Part shown: positions 36,394 through 46,518 of the stretch, one piece after another
Layout: every line of letters starts with the position of its first letter
How positions within the stretch are numbered: position 1 is the first letter of the stretch
Origin: Bryobacter sp.
GTDB taxonomy: Bacteria; Acidobacteriota; Terriglobia; Bryobacterales; Bryobacteraceae
Length of the DNA: 64,000 bases
Direction of reading: 5' to 3'
Assembly: GCA_022843625.1 (NCBI GenBank)
Contig: JALHNH010000025.1
Location: 1 to 64,000, forward strand
Program-made: the position numbers and the translations under genes
Notes under the pieces: model-generated
The model's database searches: none
Told to the model about the DNA's origin: nothing
The model's input: only the letters and a program-made list of their open reading frames with translations

Positions 36394-39300
36394 CTAGAAC
36401 GTGTAGCGAAGAGCAACCTGCAGGTTGCGCATGTTGCCACGCGTCCCGCGGATCTTGCCAAAGTTACCACTCTGGATGTTGGCGTCGGGGTTTCCCCAAT
36501 TTGGGTGGTTCGCGAAATTGAAGGCTTCAAAGCGGAACTGCAACTGGTGGTTTTCCGCGTAAGGCATTTTGAAGTTCTTCAAGCTCGAGAAATCCAGGTT
36601 AACAAAGCTGGGGCCGATGAGGGTGTTGCGACCGACGTTGCCGTACGTCCCGGCAGCCTGCTCGATGAAAGCGGCGGTGTTAAAGCCGTTTTCGGTTGAG
36701 ACAGAGCTCACTTGCGGATTCAGGCCGGTCGCGTTCGGACGGTCAAAGAAAGCACCGGTGTTCGAACGGTCACGTCCGTTGGTTACGGTGAGGGGGAAGC
36801 CCGACTGGACCGTGAAGATCCCGCCTAACTGCCAGCCACCGGCGATGGCATTGGCGAAGCCGTTTGAGATGTTGAACTTCTTGCCCTTACCGAACGGGAG
36901 GTCATAAAGGATGCTCGAGGCGAAGCGGTGTTCGTTGTTAAAGCTCGACAAACCACGCTCGCACTGGCGGCAGCCGCTGTTCTGTGGGAACAAGGTGTCG
37001 CCACCCTGGTTACGGATCGCGCTTGCTGTGTCGATCGACTTTGCGTATGTGTAGCTAAACAGGGCGGTAAGGCCACCCGAATAGCGCTTGGTCAACTTGG
37101 TGCCAAGGGAGTTGTAGTTGCCCTTGCCGCCGTTATCGACCAACTGGATGCGACCAAATTCCGGGAAGGGGGAACGGGCGGCCAGCGAAAGATTGGAAAC
37201 ACTCGGGTCAACCGGGATGGATTCGTTTACTGCACGAAGGCCTTCCAGGCGACGGCTTACAGAGCCAAGATAGCCAACTTCAAGAACCAGGTTGTTTGAC
37301 AATTCACGCTGGATATTGAAAAGGTACGTGATGGTGTAGGGAGTGCGGCGATCATAAGGATTCGCAAACGAGTATGGACGATTCACATTGGCAACGCCAC
37401 CGGCAATCGAGGCCAAACCGTTATTCCAATTGAGCTGCGGGGTAACCTGGCTGGAGTTGTCACGAAGACGGCCAGCAAGATTACGCGACATGTCGAAACG
37501 GGGATTGCCCGTATCCTGCGAGTAGAAAGCGCCGGTGCCAACACGAATCACAGTCTTGTCATTCAACTGGTAGCTGGCACCGAGACGCGGTGCCCAGTCG
37601 TTGTTATCGCGACCCACCAGGCTGTTGCCAAGGGAACCATCGCAACGCACTTGAATCGGGAAATTCGGGAAGAGCGGACCTGCGGTCCAGCGAAGATTGA
37701 TTCCTTCATAGCAATTCTGGCGGGAAGCGCCTTGACGCAGGAAGTAGGGATGTTGGGTTTGATCCTGAACGATTGCCGCCAATGGGTTGGTGGGGCGAAT
37801 GTCGTTGGGAACGATTGCATTGAACAAGGTTCCCGTCTGATCGGTCCAGGGAGGGGTGTTTTCATACCGCAGACCGAGGTTGAGAGTGAGACGCTTGCTC
37901 AGGCGCCACGTATCGTCTATATAAAACGCAAAGCCGGTTGCACGGAACTCCGCTTTAGCAATTGAGACTGCGGCTTCAGCCTGGAATACTTCTCCCAGGA
38001 GGAAGTCGGCAAAGGCGTTGCCAGAACCATTCACCAGGGGGCTACGAGTTGCATTGCGATCAAAGGTGAACTGACCACGAGCAAACTGATTTCCGACCTG
38101 ATTGTACTCATCGCGACGGAACTCGCCACCAACTTTGAGGGTGTGCTTACCCTTGACCCAGCTCAGGTTATTGATGAACTGCATCGCGCGGTTGTTGTTC
38201 TCATAAGGACCCTCAGAGCTATTTCCGAAGCCACTATAGGCAGTGATTCCGACACTCGGGATGCCCCACTGAACGGGAGGACCGGAGGACAGCCCCGGGA
38301 TACCCAAAGTACCCACAACGTCCGTGCCAAAAGCGAGCTCGGGGCCAGTTGTGTTGTAGAACTTCGTGAGACCGAAACGGAACTCATTCACCAGGGTATT
38401 GGTGAGTACTCGAGTGTTGGTGACCGTCCACTGGCTGGCGTTGGTCACAATCTTTTCGCCGTTGTTGAGCAGGCTCGCTACGAGCTGATTTTCTTCCGAT
38501 TTTGAGTAGCGGCCAAACCAGTTTGATTTGTCGCTTTCCACGTAGTCAAAACGCTGGATAAATTGGTCCTTGTTGATGGGCCGACCAAGCGAGATGAAGT
38601 GATTGTTGTTGAGTCCCGCAGCGGGGGTATTCGCCTGAGGGTAAAAGGCCAACAGCCTTTGCGAGATGGGATGCAACCGACTTGCGGGGACGGTGTTATT
38701 GGGGAACATCGAAGCACCCGAAACAGCGCCATTCGTGATCACGCGCGTACGGGGATCAAAAATCCCATTCGTTTGAATCGCAGTGTTGAAGTCGCCAGCA
38801 AAGTTGGATGCAGTAGGCAGGGTAAAGTTGCCGATGACATCGCGACGCTGTCGGAACCATTCATAGTTCGACATGAAGAAGAGCTTGTTGCGGCCATTGA
38901 AGAGTTTCGGAATCACAACAGGGCCAGAGAGGACGAAACCAAACTGGTTCCACTTGAAGGGATCCTTTTTACGCTCGACGGCACCAGCACCACCAAAGAG
39001 GTAGTTCTTGGCATCCATCTTTTCGTTACGCAGGAACTCATACATCGAGCCGTGGAATTGATTGCCACCGCTCTTGGTGGACACGTTGATCTGGGTTGCG
39101 CCACGGCCAAATTCTGCCGGATAAACACCTGTCTGCACCTTAAATTCCTGCAGCGCTTCAGCTGACGGGAAGATCACGTAGGTGTTGAAGTTGGGGTCGG
39201 TGTTTTCGACGCCATCAAGGGTGAAGCGGTTGAAGTTGTTGCGCATACCGGCGACAGAGATGTTCTGATTCGCGCGGTCGCCACCCTGACGGCCATCAGC

Positions 39301-39810
39301 CTGTCCAGCCGAGGGAAAACCAAAGCTTACGTTGGGGGCAAGAGCAGTCAACTGCAAGTAGTTGCGGCCATTGAGCGGCAGCTCGACGATTCGCTTCTGC
39401 TCGACAACGGTTCCCACCGTTGCGTTTTCGGTCTGAAGTGCAGCGGCGGAAGAAGAAACTTCGATGGTCTCGCTTACCTGACCGAGTTGCATAGCAACGT
39501 CAACTCGCACACTCGCTTGAACCTGCACTTCTATGTTGGATTGGTTAAAGGTTTTGAAGCCCGCTTTGTCCACTTTCACCGAATAGCTGCCGGGGACGAG
39601 TGCAGGAAAACTGTACACGCCTTCGCTATTGGTCGTCGTGGAACGCGAGGCGTTCGTTGAAGCATTCTTGATTGTGACGTTAGCGCCAGCAACGGGAGAA
39701 CCCTGAGGATCAGTTACCGCACCGGAAACGTCACCAAGGGTTTGGCCAAAGACTGAGGCCGAGAAAAGAAGTAGCAACAGGCTTACCTGTGCAAACAACC
39801 TAGTTCGCAT
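36394..39810 (-). CDS. TonB-dependent receptor, Oar-like, with CarboxypepD_reg domain
   Basis: LGDVSGAVTDPQGSPVAGANVTIKNASTNASRSTTTNSEGVYSFPALVPGSYSVKVDKAGF; C-terminal RNLQVALRYTF*. Confidence 0.92.
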   Translation of the reverse strand: MRTRLFAQVSLLLLLFSASVFGQTLGDVSGAVTDPQGSPVAGANVTIKNASTNASRSTTTNSEGVYSFPALVPGSYSVKVDKAGFKTFNQSNIEVQVQASVRVDVAMQLGQVSETIEVSSSAAALQTENATVGTVVEQKRIVELPLNGRNYLQLTALAPNVSFGFPSAGQADGRQGGDRANQNISVAGMRNNFNRFTLDGVENTDPNFNTYVIFPSAEALQEFKVQTGVYPAEFGRGATQINVSTKSGGNQFHGSMYEFLRNEKMDAKNYLFGGAGAVERKKDPFKWNQFGFVLSGPVVIPKLFNGRNKLFFMSNYEWFRQRRDVIGNFTLPTASNFAGDFNTAIQTNGIFDPRTRVITNGAVSGASMFPNNTVPASRLHPISQRLLAFYPQANTPAAGLNNNHFISLGRPINKDQFIQRFDYVESDKSNWFGRYSKSEENQLVASLLNNGEKIVTNASQWTVTNTRVLTNTLVNEFRFGLTKFYNTTGPELAFGTDVVGTLGIPGLSSGPPVQWGIPSVGITAYSGFGNSSEGPYENNNRAMQFINNLSWVKGKHTLKVGGEFRRDEYNQVGNQFARGQFTFDRNATRSPLVNGSGNAFADFLLGEVFQAEAAVSIAKAEFRATGFAFYIDDTWRLSKRLTLNLGLRYENTPPWTDQTGTLFNAIVPNDIRPTNPLAAIVQDQTQHPYFLRQGASRQNCYEGINLRWTAGPLFPNFPIQVRCDGSLGNSLVGRDNNDWAPRLGASYQLNDKTVIRVGTGAFYSQDTGNPRFDMSRNLAGRLRDNSSQVTPQLNWNNGLASIAGGVANVNRPYSFANPYDRRTPYTITYLFNIQRELSNNLVLEVGYLGSVSRRLEGLRAVNESIPVDPSVSNLSLAARSPFPEFGRIQLVDNGGKGNYNSLGTKLTKRYSGGLTALFSYTYAKSIDTASAIRNQGGDTLFPQNSGCRQCERGLSSFNNEHRFASSILYDLPFGKGKKFNISNGFANAIAGGWQLGGIFTVQSGFPLTVTNGRDRSNTGAFFDRPNATGLNPQVSSVSTENGFNTAAFIEQAAGTYGNVGRNTLIGPSFVNLDFSSLKNFKMPYAENHQLQFRFEAFNFANHPNWGNPDANIQSGNFGKIRGTRGNMRNLQVALRYTF

Positions 39811-39960
39811 ATTTTTCCTCCTGAAGGAAAGGGTTTTGTAACATTAACCTATCACAAATCTTGATCGGCTACATGAACGAAACTTTAGTTCTAAAGCAGG
39901 ATCGTCATAAATGTTTTGGATCTTTAGTTCAACAGTTTTGAGAGAGAATGGCTGAAACAC

Positions 39961-41739
39961 ATGAATCGCGACCGCAAGTTCCCCCTCCGTAGCCAGAACT
40001 GGTTCCAGAATCCCGACAATCTCGGCATGACCGCGGTGTACCTCGAGCGTTACGCCAACTATGGCCTCACCCGTGAAGAGCTGCAATCCGGTAAGCCGAT
40101 CATCGGGATCGCCCAGACGGGTTCAGACCTCTCACCCTGCAATCGCATCCACCTCGATCTGGCCGACCGCATCCGCGACGGGATTCGCGATGCAGGCGGA
40201 GTTCCTTTTATCTTCCCCGTTCACCCGATCTTCGAGAATTGCCGCAGGCCTACTGCGGCGCTGGACCGCAACCTCGCCTACATGGGCCTGGTGGAAATCC
40301 TCCATGGCTACTTCTTCGATGGCGTCGTACTCACCACCGGCTGCGACAAAACCACGCCCGCCTGCCTGATGGCGGCAGCAACCGTCAACCTCCCGTCGAT
40401 CGTTCTCAGCGGCGGCCCGATGCTCAATAGCTACTACAAGGGCAAGCTGGCCGGAAGTGGAATGACAGTTTGGGAAGCACGCCGCATGCACGCAGCGGGC
40501 GAGATCGACTACGACCAGTTCATGGACATGGTGATGGCCTCCGCGCCCAGCCCCGGCCATTGCAACACGATGGGTACGGCGAGTTCGATGAACTCGCTGG
40601 CCGAAGCACTTGGCATGAGCCTTCCCGGTTGCGCGGTAATCCCAGCTCCCTATCGCGAACGAACTCAGATGGCTTTCCGCACCGGCAGGCGCATTGTCGA
40701 GATGGTGCGCGAAGACTTGCGGCCGTCGGCCATCATGACCCGGCAGGCATTTGAGAATGCGATCGTCGTCTGCAGCGCCATCGGCGGCTCCACCAACTGT
40801 CCTCCACATCTGATTGCAATCGCCCGCCACATGGGCGTCGAACTCAAAACGAAAGATTGGGAGACCGTTGGCCACGAGATCCCGCTACTGGCTAACGTCC
40901 AGCCCGCCGGCGAATATCTCACGGAAAGCTTCCACCTGGCGGGTGGCATCCCGGCAGTAATCGGCGAGCTGATCTGCGCGGGAAAGATCCATGAATCGGC
41001 CATGAACGTTTGTGGCGCAACCGTTGGCGATTGTTATCGGCACACTCGCTCCACCGATCACAAGGTGATCCGCGGCATTGAGAACCCTGTCTCAGAAAAT
41101 GCCGGCTTCCTGGTGATGGACGGCAATCTCTTCTCAAGCGCTCTTGTGAAGAGTTCCGTCATCGGCAAAGAATTCCGCAAACTCTTCCTCGAAAACCCCG
41201 GTGATGAAAATGCTTTCACCGCCCGCGCCATCGTCTTTGAAGGCCCGGAAGATTACCACGAGAGAATCAACGACGAATCGCTGAACATCGACGAGCGTTG
41301 CATTCTCGTGATCCGTGGCTGTGGCCCTGTTGGCTATCCCGGTGCGGCCGAGGTAGTAAACATGTTGCCGCCAGACCGGCTGATCAAGATCGGCGTCAAC
41401 CAGTTACCAACACTTGGGGACGGACGCCAGAGCGGCACCAGCGCCAGTGCTTCCATCCTCAACGTGTCCCCGGAAGCAGCAGTAGGTGGCAATCTGGCGA
41501 TCCTCGAAACCGGCGACACCATTCGTGTGGATTTCAACACTCGCCGTGTCGACGTTGTATTAAGCGATGAAGAGATCGAGGAGCGCAAGAAAAACGTCAA
41601 GCTGCAAATTGCGCAGACACAGACCCCCTGGCAGGAGTTCTATCGCGCTCATGTCGGGCAACTCGAATTTGGTGGCGTTCTTGAATTCGCCGTCAAGTAC
41701 CGCAACCTGGGCGAGATCATTCCCCGGCACAATCACTAA
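39961..41739 (+). CDS. IlvD/Edd family dehydratase (probable sugar-acid dehydratase)
   Basis: TGSDLSPCNRIHLDLADRI; VLTTGCDKTTPACLMAAATVNLP; GHCNTMGTASSMNSLAEALGM; GGSTNCPPHL. Confidence 0.9.
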   Translation: MNRDRKFPLRSQNWFQNPDNLGMTAVYLERYANYGLTREELQSGKPIIGIAQTGSDLSPCNRIHLDLADRIRDGIRDAGGVPFIFPVHPIFENCRRPTAALDRNLAYMGLVEILHGYFFDGVVLTTGCDKTTPACLMAAATVNLPSIVLSGGPMLNSYYKGKLAGSGMTVWEARRMHAAGEIDYDQFMDMVMASAPSPGHCNTMGTASSMNSLAEALGMSLPGCAVIPAPYRERTQMAFRTGRRIVEMVREDLRPSAIMTRQAFENAIVVCSAIGGSTNCPPHLIAIARHMGVELKTKDWETVGHEIPLLANVQPAGEYLTESFHLAGGIPAVIGELICAGKIHESAMNVCGATVGDCYRHTRSTDHKVIRGIENPVSENAGFLVMDGNLFSSALVKSSVIGKEFRKLFLENPGDENAFTARAIVFEGPEDYHERINDESLNIDERCILVIRGCGPVGYPGAAEVVNMLPPDRLIKIGVNQLPTLGDGRQSGTSASASILNVSPEAAVGGNLAILETGDTIRVDFNTRRVDVVLSDEEIEERKKNVKLQIAQTQTPWQEFYRAHVGQLEFGGVLEFAVKYRNLGEIIPRHNH

Positions 41740-41753
41740 GCGACGAATGGAAG

Positions 41754-42857
41754 ATGAATCCAGAGCGTGCATACAGTCTCGATGCCGTCCGCTTCGTTGC
41801 CAGCATCGTGATGATGTGTGGACACTACGGTGTTGGTTCATTCGTAAGTCCGGTTCTCAACGATCTCTTCCTGAGCGGCGCCATGACAGTAACGTTCTTC
41901 AGCATGTCAGGCTTTCTCATCGCCTCCTCAGATTCCTTTTATTCCGGGTCGGCATTGCTCTTAGCCAAAAAGCGTACGCTCCGTTTGTTGCTCCCCCACT
42001 GGGTCGGTTTGGTGCTCGTACTGATCCCAGCCCTTATAGGAGTGGATCGAATCTCTTTCGCGGAACTGGGGAAGATCCTGCTCTATTGGGTCCCGGGTCT
42101 GCAAAATTTAGCCGCGATCGGAGTTTTTACGTACAAGTGGAATTTCCCCGCCTGGTTTCTAACACCACTTTTGTTAGGCGGTCTCATGCTGCCATGCCTC
42201 AAATGGTTACAAATACGGTCTTGGCCAACCCCAGTTGCCGCGGCAGTTTGCGTTGCTTTGATGTCCTTGCGCGTTGTGCTGGATTTCTTTTATGCCATAC
42301 CAGGCGCAACCGAAAATCAATTCTTCGCCAATTTCCCAAGATTTCTCGAAATCTTTGCCGGTGCTGTCTTAGGTGCTGCATTGATGGGGAAAGAAAACAG
42401 ACTGATTGAATTCCTCCGGAGGGACATCCCCTTGCTCTCCGCCGTATGCGTCGCAGGCACCTTGCTACTTACGATTCGGCTGGAGTTTGGCTCCGAGGCC
42501 ATGCACAACTTTACTCGCATTCTGTTCTTGCCTTTTGCCCTCTGGATCGTAACCGCCGGCTACTTCAACCGGGGCTGGTGCTACCGCATCGCCAGCCACT
42601 CGATCATAGTTTTCTTTGCTCGCATCTCAATCCTGATTTGGCTTTTGCACGTCCCCATCCGCAATCTAATAGTCCGCCTTGGCGCAATGGCAGGTCTCAG
42701 CCAGGGCCCGCTTCTGGTTGCGGCCAGTGTGGGAGTGCTCTTCGTCACGGCTGCAATTCTTGAACCGATGCTAGCTGCCGTCTACCGGGCCTTTACTCGA
42801 TCCCCAAGGTCATTTGTACTGCCGAATCTGGAAAACCGGGCTCCATCTGCGCGGTAG
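41754..42857 (+). CDS. Membrane acyltransferase family protein (acyltransferase 3/OafA-like)
   Basis: YSLDAVRFVASIVMMCGHYGV; multiple TM helices; KKRTLRLLLPHWVGLVL. Confidence 0.8.
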   Translation: MNPERAYSLDAVRFVASIVMMCGHYGVGSFVSPVLNDLFLSGAMTVTFFSMSGFLIASSDSFYSGSALLLAKKRTLRLLLPHWVGLVLVLIPALIGVDRISFAELGKILLYWVPGLQNLAAIGVFTYKWNFPAWFLTPLLLGGLMLPCLKWLQIRSWPTPVAAAVCVALMSLRVVLDFFYAIPGATENQFFANFPRFLEIFAGAVLGAALMGKENRLIEFLRRDIPLLSAVCVAGTLLLTIRLEFGSEAMHNFTRILFLPFALWIVTAGYFNRGWCYRIASHSIIVFFARISILIWLLHVPIRNLIVRLGAMAGLSQGPLLVAASVGVLFVTAAILEPMLAAVYRAFTRSPRSFVLPNLENRAPSAR

Positions 42858-43269
42858 AGTCCTTCCGGATGTGTTCGATCTCCAGAAACGAAAAATCCTC
42901 CATCAACGCTCGCGACAACAGGTAGCGGCGATGGCACTGGTAGGGATCCTCTTCGGCGCACATCATCACAGTGGGACGATCCTGCGACTGGCGGATCAAA
43001 TCGCGAAGGGCCAGCTTAAAACCTTGAGTTTGCCGCAACTCGGTGTTGTTCTGGCTTCGACGCCCGCCGAGGTGTTTTCCGGCATAGACATAATCGATCC
43101 CCGCAGCAGCCAGAGACTCTTTGAGCGCATCCTGGTTGAAGTGCGGCGAAAATCGTGACGACGGAAATGTGCGGACATCCACAACTTGTGCGATGTTGTG
43201 AGCAAGCAACAATTTCACAAATACTTCGATCGAATGATTCGAATGTCCAATTGTAAAGAGCGTTTCCAT
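42793..43269 (-). CDS. DUF488 family protein
   Basis: METLFTIGHSNHSIEVFVKLL; VVDVRTFPSSRFSPHFNQDAL; MMCAEEDPYQCHRRYLLSRAL; about 65-bp convergent overlap with the acyltransferase gene. Confidence 0.88.
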   Translation of the reverse strand: METLFTIGHSNHSIEVFVKLLLAHNIAQVVDVRTFPSSRFSPHFNQDALKESLAAAGIDYVYAGKHLGGRRSQNNTELRQTQGFKLALRDLIRQSQDRPTVMMCAEEDPYQCHRRYLLSRALMEDFSFLEIEHIRKDSTAQMEPGFPDSAVQMTLGIE

Positions 43270-43291
43270 TCCCAATAAGAAAGAGTAGCGA

Positions 43292-43600
43292 ATGATCAGT
43301 CTGGCTCGAAAGAGCTTTCTTGCCAATCTTTGCACCGCATTGCTGGCGCAGGTGTTGCCACCGACCGAAAAAGAGGAGAAAGCCAAACGCCTCCCCGATG
43401 GAACATTGCAGAGCGAAGCCATCCTCAAGGATGAACAAAAAAAGATGCTCGCCGATGCGGCAAGGCTCATTCAGTTCAGTCAGGAAGTGGAGGTGGAGCT
43501 TAAAAAGAACGACCACAACATCCTCAGCATCGGCATGCTCAAGAAGTTGGAAGAGATCGAAAAGCTAGCCCGGCGGATGCGCGGCAGGCACAATCGCTAG
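43292..43600 (+). CDS. Small coiled-coil protein of unknown function
   Basis: Hydrophobic N-terminus, helical EEKAKRLPDGTLQSEAILKDEQKKMLADAARLIQFSQEVEVELKKND. Confidence 0.5.
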   Translation: MISLARKSFLANLCTALLAQVLPPTEKEEKAKRLPDGTLQSEAILKDEQKKMLADAARLIQFSQEVEVELKKNDHNILSIGMLKKLEEIEKLARRMRGRHNR

Positions 43601-45000
43601 AGCGGCAGCCGCAGGAAATCGCGCGCATTGCCAAAACAAATGTTGCGAACCATGTTTCCGATCATGGCCTCGTCATTAGGCAACAAACCTTTGGCCATGT
43701 CGTTTCCAACCAGATTGCAAAGCGTACGGCGGAAGTATTCATGTCGCGGAAAACTCATGAAGGATCTCGAGTCGGTGAGCATGCCAATGAAGCGTGAGAA
43801 CAAGCCGCAGTTGGACAAGGCGTTCATCTGCCACTCCATCGCTTCCTTCTGATCGAGGAACCACCAGCCGGAGCCAAACTGGATTTTGCCCGCGATCTTT
43901 CCGTCCTGGAAGTTGCCTGCCATTGTGGCAAACGTGTAATTCTCATTCGGATTCAAGTTGTAGAGCACCATGCGCGGCAACTGGTCTCCCTGATCCAGGC
44001 GATCGAGATACGCGGCCAGCGCGTCTCCCTGCGGAGCGTCCCCAATGGAATCAAAACCCTTGTCGGTGCCCAGTTCACGATAGGCCCTGGAATTCGCGTT
44101 GCGACGCGCACCCAGGTGAATCTGCTTGGTCCAGCCCTTGGCCGCATCGAGCTTGCCAAAAAAGAGCATCATGAAACTGGCATACCGGTCGAACTCATCG
44201 GCCGAGACTTCCCCGCCCTCGCGCGCCTTGTCAAAAATCCCAGCCGCTTCCTCCTCATCACAGAAGTTGGCAAAGCATCGGTTGAGGCCGTGGTCGGACA
44301 GGCGGCAACCAATCGCATGAAAAGCATCATGGCGCAACTCGATCGCTTTGAGAAAGTCAGCAAACGAATCGATGCTCACGCCTGAGGTCTCGTAAAGCTT
44401 TTCGATCCAGGGCAGAAACAGGTCCGGCCGCTGCACATGCATCGCACCATCCGGCCTGAAGGTTGGGAAGACCTTGGCCGGGCAGTCGCTTTTGGCAATG
44501 GCTGCGTGCCAGCGAAGGTCATCAGCCGGGTCGTCCGTTGTACAGATGGCCTTCACTCCAAACTTCTTGAGGATGCCCCAGATACGCATATCTTCAGAAG
44601 CAAGCTGAGCATTGGTCTGATCCCAAATCCGGCGAGCGTTGCTTTCGTTGAGCAAATCGTCAATCCCGAAATAGCGTTTTAGTTCGAGATGCGTCCAGTG
44701 GTACAGAGGGTTGCGCAAGGTGTGCGGTACGGTTGCCGCAAAGGCCTCAAACTTCTCAAACGGCGACGCATCACCAGTGCAATGCGACTCTGGGATCCCG
44801 TTCGCCCGCATCGCCCTCCACTTGTAGTGATCGCCTTCCAGCCAGATCTCGAAGAGGTTGGCAAAGCGTCGATTCTCCGCAATGTCCTTTGGAGGCAAAT
44901 GGGAGTGGTAGTCGAGGATCGGCTCTGCTGCCGCATATTGATGGTAGAGGTGCTGAGCCTGTTCTGTCTCAAGCAGGAAGTTGTCGTTGATGAAGGACAT
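43597..45000 (-). CDS. uxaC: Glucuronate isomerase
   Basis: EPILDYHSHLPPKDIAENRRFANLFEIWLEGDHYKWRAMRANGI; CTTDDPADDLRWH; AMEWQMNALSNCGLFSRFIGMLTDSRSFMSFPRHEYFRR. Confidence 0.95.
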   Translation of the reverse strand: MSFINDNFLLETEQAQHLYHQYAAAEPILDYHSHLPPKDIAENRRFANLFEIWLEGDHYKWRAMRANGIPESHCTGDASPFEKFEAFAATVPHTLRNPLYHWTHLELKRYFGIDDLLNESNARRIWDQTNAQLASEDMRIWGILKKFGVKAICTTDDPADDLRWHAAIAKSDCPAKVFPTFRPDGAMHVQRPDLFLPWIEKLYETSGVSIDSFADFLKAIELRHDAFHAIGCRLSDHGLNRCFANFCDEEEAAGIFDKAREGGEVSADEFDRYASFMMLFFGKLDAAKGWTKQIHLGARRNANSRAYRELGTDKGFDSIGDAPQGDALAAYLDRLDQGDQLPRMVLYNLNPNENYTFATMAGNFQDGKIAGKIQFGSGWWFLDQKEAMEWQMNALSNCGLFSRFIGMLTDSRSFMSFPRHEYFRRTLCNLVGNDMAKGLLPNDEAMIGNMVRNICFGNARDFLRLPL

Positions 45001-45019
45001 GAAACCTATATCCTAACCC

Positions 45020-45862
45020 TCAGCGCGGCCTGAGGCCAAGACGTTTTGCCATGATCCGGTCAATCCATCGGGCGGGCAAGATCCGGGGGATCCACCAATT
45101 CAGGAGGGGCTTCGGCACCAACGCATACCGGGTCTTGGGATGCGGAGTCAAGAGAATCTTCACCAGCAACTCCGCACAACGCTCTACGTCTAAACCTTGC
45201 TTCGCTGTTTTCAGCATAGAAGCATAGGCCAGCTTCAGCGAATCCGCATAGGGAGTCTGGAGGTAGGGTTCAAACTCCGCTTTACCCCAAATAGGAGTTC
45301 GTATTGCCCCAGGTCCAACCACAATTACATCAATATCGAAAAGCAGGAGTTCGCGGCGCAGGCTCTCCGACAAGCCTTCTAACGCGTGCTTTGAAGCGAC
45401 ATAAGCCCCAACGAAAGGCGACGCAAACTTACCCGCTACCGAACTGATATTGATGATACGGCCCGACTTGCCCTTCCGCGCGCTGTCAGTGCCCAGAAGA
45501 GGTGCAAAAGCCTGCGTTACGGCCATCACACCAAAAAGATTGACATCAAACTGATGCCGCAATTTTTCTGCCGGCAGATAAAGCAAAGGTCCGCTGATGG
45601 CGACGCCCGCATTGTTGATCAAGCCATCGAGACGGCGGTCTCCCAGTGCCCGCTCGACAAGCCTGGCGGCAGCTTCGATTGCCTCCTCATCGGTTACATC
45701 AAAAACCAGTGGCACAAATCGTTTTGGGAATTGCTCGCTGAGTTTGACAGCGTCTTCTTTGGTTCTGACCGAACCAAACACTTCAAAGCCCGCACGAAGA
45801 GCCGATTCTACTGTCGCCAGTCCAATCCCGGTGGACACGCCGGTAATGACAAGCGACCTCAT
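45020..45862 (-). CDS. SDR family oxidoreductase
   Basis: SLVITGVSTGIGLAT, NNAGVAISG, YVASKHALEG. Confidence 0.9.
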   Translation of the reverse strand: MRSLVITGVSTGIGLATVESALRAGFEVFGSVRTKEDAVKLSEQFPKRFVPLVFDVTDEEAIEAAARLVERALGDRRLDGLINNAGVAISGPLLYLPAEKLRHQFDVNLFGVMAVTQAFAPLLGTDSARKGKSGRIINISSVAGKFASPFVGAYVASKHALEGLSESLRRELLLFDIDVIVVGPGAIRTPIWGKAEFEPYLQTPYADSLKLAYASMLKTAKQGLDVERCAELLVKILLTPHPKTRYALVPKPLLNWWIPRILPARWIDRIMAKRLGLRPR

Positions 45863-46518
45863 AGCAACAGCGCAATACCCAAGGCAATCAGGACGAGCGC
45901 ACTCATGATTGGAATCGTGACTGAGAGAGACTTCATCCGATTCATGGAAGGTGCAACAAGTACAGCAGCCAGACCCAACCCGATCAGGACCACTGCCAGC
46001 CCAATCGAAAAGCTCAATAGCAAAACCAGACCGTAAAGGCTCTGCCCGCGCGACATCGACAGAAGCAATAAAGATAAAGCTTCAGGGCAAGGAACGATGC
46101 CACCCGAAACGCCCAGGGCCTTGAGAGACATGCCATGCGGATGATCGCTGCCGCCACTGAATGAGACGGCCTCTGTTGTCTGCACTGGCCGCAGGCGCTG
46201 ATAGAGCAGCCAACAACCAATGCCGGCAATCAAGAGGCCACTGGCCTTGTTTAGCAAAGGATGCAGCGCCTGAAGGTCAACCGACTCGGTCAGGTAATAG
46301 GCAAGAACTCCAAGAACAAAAACGCTGGCCGTGTGAGTGAAGGTAACGATCGTGCCCAGCCGCAAGGCATCAAAAGCCGAGCCACGCGTACCGGCAAGAT
46401 AGGCGGCGACGACAGTCTTGCCATGGCCCGGAGTCAGGGCATGCGCAGCTCCAAGAACAGCCGCAGAGCCTAACGAGAAGACTCCGGGAGCCAGCAGCAA
46501 TTCAGAAAGTGTACTCAT
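45859..46518 (-). CDS. NicO/RcnA-like or TauE-like metal transporter
   Basis: GAAHALTPGHGKTVVAAYLAGTRG; TFTHTASVFVLG; GGIVPCPEALSLLLLS; multi-TM. Confidence 0.8.
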   Translation of the reverse strand: MSTLSELLLAPGVFSLGSAAVLGAAHALTPGHGKTVVAAYLAGTRGSAFDALRLGTIVTFTHTASVFVLGVLAYYLTESVDLQALHPLLNKASGLLIAGIGCWLLYQRLRPVQTTEAVSFSGGSDHPHGMSLKALGVSGGIVPCPEALSLLLLSMSRGQSLYGLVLLLSFSIGLAVVLIGLGLAAVLVAPSMNRMKSLSVTIPIMSALVLIALGIALLL

